Assembly: GCA_038236965.1 (NCBI GenBank)
Contig: JBBRZF010000132.1
Span: forward strand, 1 to 9,829
Origin: JBBRZF01 sp038236965
GTDB lineage: Bacteria; Acidobacteriota; Terriglobia; Terriglobales; Acidobacteriaceae
Direction of reading: 5' to 3'
Length of the DNA: 9,829 nucleotides
Both the position numbers and the translations under genes were made by a program. Every line of letters begins with the position of its first letter. The stretch's first letter is position 1. This document shows positions 6,476-9,829 of the stretch, in pieces. The notes beneath the pieces are model-generated. The model ran no database searches. It had not been told where the DNA came from and saw only the letters and a list, made by a program, of their open reading frames with translations.

Positions 6476-6500
6476 GAAACCTTAGAAACGTTTTCGAAAC
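6476..6500. repeat. three direct GAAAC repeats before the first acs gene
   Basis: GAAAC occurs at 6476-6480, 6485-6489 and 6496-6500, that is at spacings of 9 and 11 bp, 27 bp before the start codon. The spacing near one helical turn would suit a protein array, but the motif is short and may be chance. The remaining 6308-6475 stretch shows only weak dyads (TTACT-T-AGTAA at 6404-6414; GGGGA/TCCCC at 6338-6354). No firm promoter is assigned. Confidence 0.25.
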
Positions 6501-6526
6501 TTGTCTTTATCACCAGGAGCTCTGTA

Positions 6527-8437
6527 ATGAGTACGCCCTTAAAATCCCCGGTCAATATCGGAACCTATCTTTCTGTCGACGAACAGTACGAGCCACCCAG
6601 CATCGTTACCGGCGAAGCCATGCTTAAGGATTGGGGAGCTGAATATCACCGCTCCATCGCCGATCCGGATTATTTCTGGGGCGAACTCGCAAAGAAATTC
6701 ACGTGGTCAAAACCGTGGAAAAAGGTTTGGGAGTTCGACGGCGTCCATCACCAATGGTTCATCGGCGGCAAGACCAACATCACCACCAATTGCCTGGATC
6801 GACATGCGAAGAGCGACCGCTTCAATCGCGTCGCTTACATCTGGCTGGCGGAAGACGGCACCGAACGCGTCACCACCTACGGCCAGCTTTATCGCATGGT
6901 CTGCCGCTTCTCGAATGGACTGAAGTCTATCGATGTTCGCAAGGGCGATCGCGTCATCATCTACATGCCGCTCACCATCGAAGGCGTTGTCGCCATGCTG
7001 GCCTGCGCGCGCATCGGAGCCATTCACTCCGTCGTCTACGCGGGACTCGGACACTCCGCGCTTCGCGACCGCATCACCGACGCGGAAGCGAAAGTCGTTA
7101 TCTGCGGCGAAAAAGGTTTCCGCCGCGGAAAAGATGTTCCTCTGAAAGCCATCATGGATGAAGCCATCGACGGACTGGAGTTCGTCGAGAAGGTAGTTGT
7201 GGTTCCGCGCGGCGAACACTCCATGGAGTTGGTGGGACGCGAAGTCGATTATCGCGACCTCATGAAGTTTTCTTCCGAATGTCCCGCGGAAGAGATGGAC
7301 GCCGAAGATCCGCTCTTCATCCTTTATACGTCCGGCACGACAGGAAAGCCCAAGGGCGTGGTTCACGTACACGGCGGATTCATGGTGGGCACGACCTACC
7401 ATCTCGGCTCGTTCTTCGACGTTGGCCCCCGCGACATCTTCTGGTGTACCTCTGACATTGGCTGGATCGTCGGTCACAGCTACATAGTTTACGGCCCGCT
7501 CTGCGCCGGAGTCACAACGCTCTTCCGCGAAGGCGCCATCGACTTCCCGAATCCCGGCACCGCATGGGAGATCGTCGAGCGTTACGGCGTTACCAAGATG
7601 TTTACCGCGCCTACAGCGCTTCGTATGTTCATGCGCTATGGAGAGAAATTTCCCGCATCGCACGACCTCACTTCGCTGCGCGTCATCGCCTGTGCCGGCG
7701 AACCTCTAAATCCCGAAGCCTGGCGCTGGGCGCAAACCTATCTCGCCGGAGACGGCAAGTGGGGTTACGTCATCGATAACTGGTGGCAGACGGAACTCGG
7801 TGGCCCAACACTGGGAACGCCTGTTTCCATGGCCGTTCGTCCCGGCAAGGCCGGCGTCGCGCTGCCCGGAGTGGAAGCCGACATCATGGACACCGAAGGC
7901 AATTCCGCACTTCCGAATGTTGGGGGACGTCTCGTTCTGAAGCGCCCATTCCCGCACATGATGCGCACCATCTGGAAGAACGATGATCGCTACCAGCGTG
8001 ACTGGATGGACATCAAGGGCGCGTACATGACTGGCGACGTTGCCATTAAGGACGCCGACGGATACATCACCGTACTCGGTCGCGCAGACGACGTACTCAA
8101 TGTCGCCGGACATCGCATCGGAACCGCAGAGGTGGAGAGCGCGCTCGTCTCCCATCCGGCCGTCGCCGAGGCGGCAGCCATCGGGATCCCCGACCCCATG
8201 AAGGGCGAGAGCATCAAGGCTTACGTCCAGGTGCGTTCCGGACACACGGGCAGCGACTCGCTCGCCGCTCAACTCATTGAACACGTGCGCAGGGAACTCG
8301 GCCCCATCGCGACTCCCTCGGCTATCGAATTCGTGGCGGCTCTGCCCAAAACGCGTTCTGGAAAGATCATGCGTCGCTTGCTGAAAGCGCAGGCCACCGG
8401 AACCGAGATTGGAGATCTCTCCACGCTCGAGCAGTAA
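6527..8437 (+). CDS. acs: Acs-family short-chain acyl-CoA synthetase, divergent paralogue
   Basis: A 636-residue AMP-forming ligase (acid + ATP + CoA to acyl-CoA + AMP + PPi), close to the 652 residues of bacterial Acs. Motifs in order: N-terminal ACS domain with FTWSKPWKKVW; P-loop Y267-TSGTTGKPKG; GWIVGHSY (312-319); AGEP (390-393); D417-NWWQTELGG; the GRADDVLNVAGHR hinge region from G518; and PKTRSGKIMRR with the catalytic, acetylatable lysine K613. The four acetate-pocket positions of Salmonella Acs (V310, T311, V386, W414) read I314, V315, A390 and W420 here. The retained Trp points to a small acid. The V and A resemble propionyl-CoA synthetases, so propionate or mixed C2-C4 acids are possible. 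The start is set by AGGAG 7 nt upstream. It follows the actP terminator by about 220 bp, probably with its own promoter, and precedes a second acs gene. Confidence 0.88.
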   Translation: MSTPLKSPVNIGTYLSVDEQYEPPSIVTGEAMLKDWGAEYHRSIADPDYFWGELAKKFTWSKPWKKVWEFDGVHHQWFIGGKTNITTNCLDRHAKSDRFNRVAYIWLAEDGTERVTTYGQLYRMVCRFSNGLKSIDVRKGDRVIIYMPLTIEGVVAMLACARIGAIHSVVYAGLGHSALRDRITDAEAKVVICGEKGFRRGKDVPLKAIMDEAIDGLEFVEKVVVVPRGEHSMELVGREVDYRDLMKFSSECPAEEMDAEDPLFILYTSGTTGKPKGVVHVHGGFMVGTTYHLGSFFDVGPRDIFWCTSDIGWIVGHSYIVYGPLCAGVTTLFREGAIDFPNPGTAWEIVERYGVTKMFTAPTALRMFMRYGEKFPASHDLTSLRVIACAGEPLNPEAWRWAQTYLAGDGKWGYVIDNWWQTELGGPTLGTPVSMAVRPGKAGVALPGVEADIMDTEGNSALPNVGGRLVLKRPFPHMMRTIWKNDDRYQRDWMDIKGAYMTGDVAIKDADGYITVLGRADDVLNVAGHRIGTAEVESALVSHPAVAEAAAIGIPDPMKGESIKAYVQVRSGHTGSDSLAAQLIEHVRRELGPIATPSAIEFVAALPKTRSGKIMRRLLKAQATGTEIGDLSTLEQ

Positions 8438-8482
8438 TCGCCCATTCGCGCACGGATGTCCGAGAATAGGCAAACTTTGAAC

Positions 8483-8506
8483 GGGGCGGGCCGGTGAGCT
8501 CGCCCC
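8483..8506 (+). terminator. intergenic hairpin between the two acs genes (weak terminator or attenuator)
   Basis: GGGGCGGGC (8483-8491) pairs with GCTCGCCCC (8498-8506) over nine positions including one G-U, around the loop CGGTGA. ATACTTTCC follows, too poor in T for a confident terminator. A perfect 10-bp palindrome, CCAGTACTGG, lies just after it at 8514-8523. Together they may end the first acs transcript partly, or lower expression of the second gene. Confidence 0.45.
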
Positions 8507-8554
8507 ATACTTTCCAGTACTGGTCTACCAATTCATCGCGGAGGAAGCCCGCCT

Positions 8555-9829
8555 GTGGCGAATACACCTGCAATGCAAGTGAACATCGACTCCACCCTGA
8601 ACGAAACTCGTTCCTTCCCACCCCCAGCGGAGTTCAGCAAATCCGCTCACATCAAGAGCCTCGAAGAATTCGAACGCATCTCCAAAGATGCGGCGGAAAA
8701 CCCGGAAGCCTTCTGGGAGGGAATCGCCAAGGAACTGCACTGGTTCAAACCGTGGGACAAAGTCCTTGAGTGGGAAGCGCCCTGGGCAAAGTGGTTCGTC
8801 GGTGGCGAAATCAATCTCAGCTACAACTGTCTTGACCGTCATGTGCAGACATGGCGCAGGAACAAGGCAGCTCTCATCTGGGAAGGCGAACCCGGCGACT
8901 CGCGCACACTCACCTATCAGCAACTGCTTACCGAAGTGCAAAAGTTCTCGAACGTCCTAAAGCAACTCGGCGTGAAGAAGGGTGACCGCGTCGCCATCTA
9001 CATGGGAATGGTTCCCGAGTTGCCCGTGGCCATGCTGGCCTGCGCGCGCATCGGCGCCGTTCACTCCGTCATCTTTGGCGGATTCTCGGCCAACGCGCTG
9101 GTCGATCGCATCACCGACCAGGAGGCCGTAGCCGTCATCACGCAAGATGGCAGCTTCCGCCGCGGTGCCGAAGTCCTTCTCAAGGCCACGGTGGACGAAG
9201 CGATGGACCGCTGCCCGTCCGTGAAACACGTCATCGTCTACAAGCGAACCGGGTCGGAAATAACGATGCATGGCGGACGCGACCATTGGTGGCATGAGTT
9301 GATGTCCACGGCCAGCGACAACTGTCCCGCCGAGCATCTCGACAGCGAGCATCCGCTCTACATCCTCTACACCTCCGGCACCACCGGAAAGCCCAAGGGA
9401 ATCGTTCACACCACCGGCGGATATTCCGTCGGCACCTACATCACCTCGAAGTGGGTCTTCGACCTGAAGGACGAAGATATCTTCTGGTGTACAGCCGACA
9501 TCGGCTGGGTCACCGGACACAGCTACGTCGTCTACGGACCGCTGCAGAATGGCACCACCGTATTGATGTACGAAGGTGCGCCCAACCATCCTGACCTCGA
9601 CCGCTTCTGGCGCATCATCGAGAAGTACAAGGTCAACATTTTCTATACCGCGCCCACGGCCATCCGCACCTTCACCAAGTGGGGCGAGCAGTATCCCAAT
9701 CGCTGCGACCTCAGCAGTCTGCGTTTGCTCGGCACCGTCGGCGAGCCCATCAATCCAGAAGCCTGGATGTGGTATCGCGAGGTCATCGGCGCCAACAAAT
9801 GTCCTATCGTCGATACCTGGTGGCAGACG
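8555..9829 (+). CDS. acs: acetyl-CoA synthetase, canonical, 3' end cut by the window
   Basis: The first 425 codons of a second AMP-forming acetyl-CoA synthetase, running off the right edge just after the DTWWQT motif. About 225 residues, including the C-terminal CoA/lysine domain, lie outside. GTG at 8555 is chosen as the start because GAGGA (8541-8545) lies 9 nt before it; the in-frame ATG at 8573 would be 27 nt away and lacks its own ribosome site. Visible motifs: ELHWFKPWDKVLEW; FGGFSANALVDRI; P-loop Y272-TSGTTGKPKG; GWVTGHSY with V319 and T320; VGEP with V395; and W423. All four acetate-pocket residues match characterised Acs enzymes, so acetate is the likely substrate. It lies 117 bp after the first acs, same strand, probably partly co-transcribed. 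Confidence 0.95.
   Translation, partial: MANTPAMQVNIDSTLNETRSFPPPAEFSKSAHIKSLEEFERISKDAAENPEAFWEGIAKELHWFKPWDKVLEWEAPWAKWFVGGEINLSYNCLDRHVQTWRRNKAALIWEGEPGDSRTLTYQQLLTEVQKFSNVLKQLGVKKGDRVAIYMGMVPELPVAMLACARIGAVHSVIFGGFSANALVDRITDQEAVAVITQDGSFRRGAEVLLKATVDEAMDRCPSVKHVIVYKRTGSEITMHGGRDHWWHELMSTASDNCPAEHLDSEHPLYILYTSGTTGKPKGIVHTTGGYSVGTYITSKWVFDLKDEDIFWCTADIGWVTGHSYVVYGPLQNGTTVLMYEGAPNHPDLDRFWRIIEKYKVNIFYTAPTAIRTFTKWGEQYPNRCDLSSLRLLGTVGEPINPEAWMWYREVIGANKCPIVDTWWQT

Noticed and set aside
1..9829. Mobile elements, CRISPR arrays, tRNA/rRNA genes
   Set aside because: No transposase or integrase motifs, no regularly spaced long repeats, and no cloverleaf or rRNA-like segments were seen on either strand.

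Overview
The window looks like chromosomal DNA of a Gram-negative-type bacterium with moderately high G+C. An outer-membrane porin with a signal peptide and terminal Phe, a secreted small cytochrome c, and the overall style of the Crp/Fnr protein and the acetate genes suggest an Acidobacteriota member (Koribacter/Terriglobus-like). That placement is inference from protein flavour, not a measured result. No insertion sequence, integrase, CRISPR array, tRNA or rRNA is visible.

Layout: positions 1-234 hold no gene I can support. A leftward gene (235-588) encodes a small exported c-type cytochrome. The gap to 978 carries an 18-bp perfect palindrome of the CRP-type GTGA-N6-TCAC class, a perfect hairpin, and the intrinsic terminator of the next gene. 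A leftward Crp/Fnr-family regulator (979-1698) follows. A gap of about 560 bp (1699-2258) contains a textbook TGTGA-N6-TCACA operator, a cluster of dyads, and a leader in which one segment can pair either with the porin Shine-Dalgarno or with an upstream copy of it. Then, all rightward: an outer-membrane porin (2259-4250), a DUF485/YjcH small membrane protein (4280-4651), an ActP-type acetate/cation symporter (4655-6265), a terminator hairpin, an acyl-CoA synthetase of the Acs family (6527-8437), and a second, canonical acetyl-CoA synthetase (from 8555, cut by the right edge).

Together the rightward genes read as a short-chain carboxylate scavenging module: passage through the outer membrane (porin), uptake across the inner membrane (YjcH-ActP), and activation to acyl-CoA by two Acs paralogues. 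Three of four acetate-pocket positions differ in the first paralogue, which suggests a broader or propionate-like substrate. In E. coli acs-yjcH-actP is a CRP-activated operon; here a divergent Crp/Fnr-type gene, whose recognition helix keeps the Arg-Glu...Arg of CRP, sits next to the module with matching palindromes on both sides. A local regulon covering acetate use and a cytochrome c is a plausible inference.
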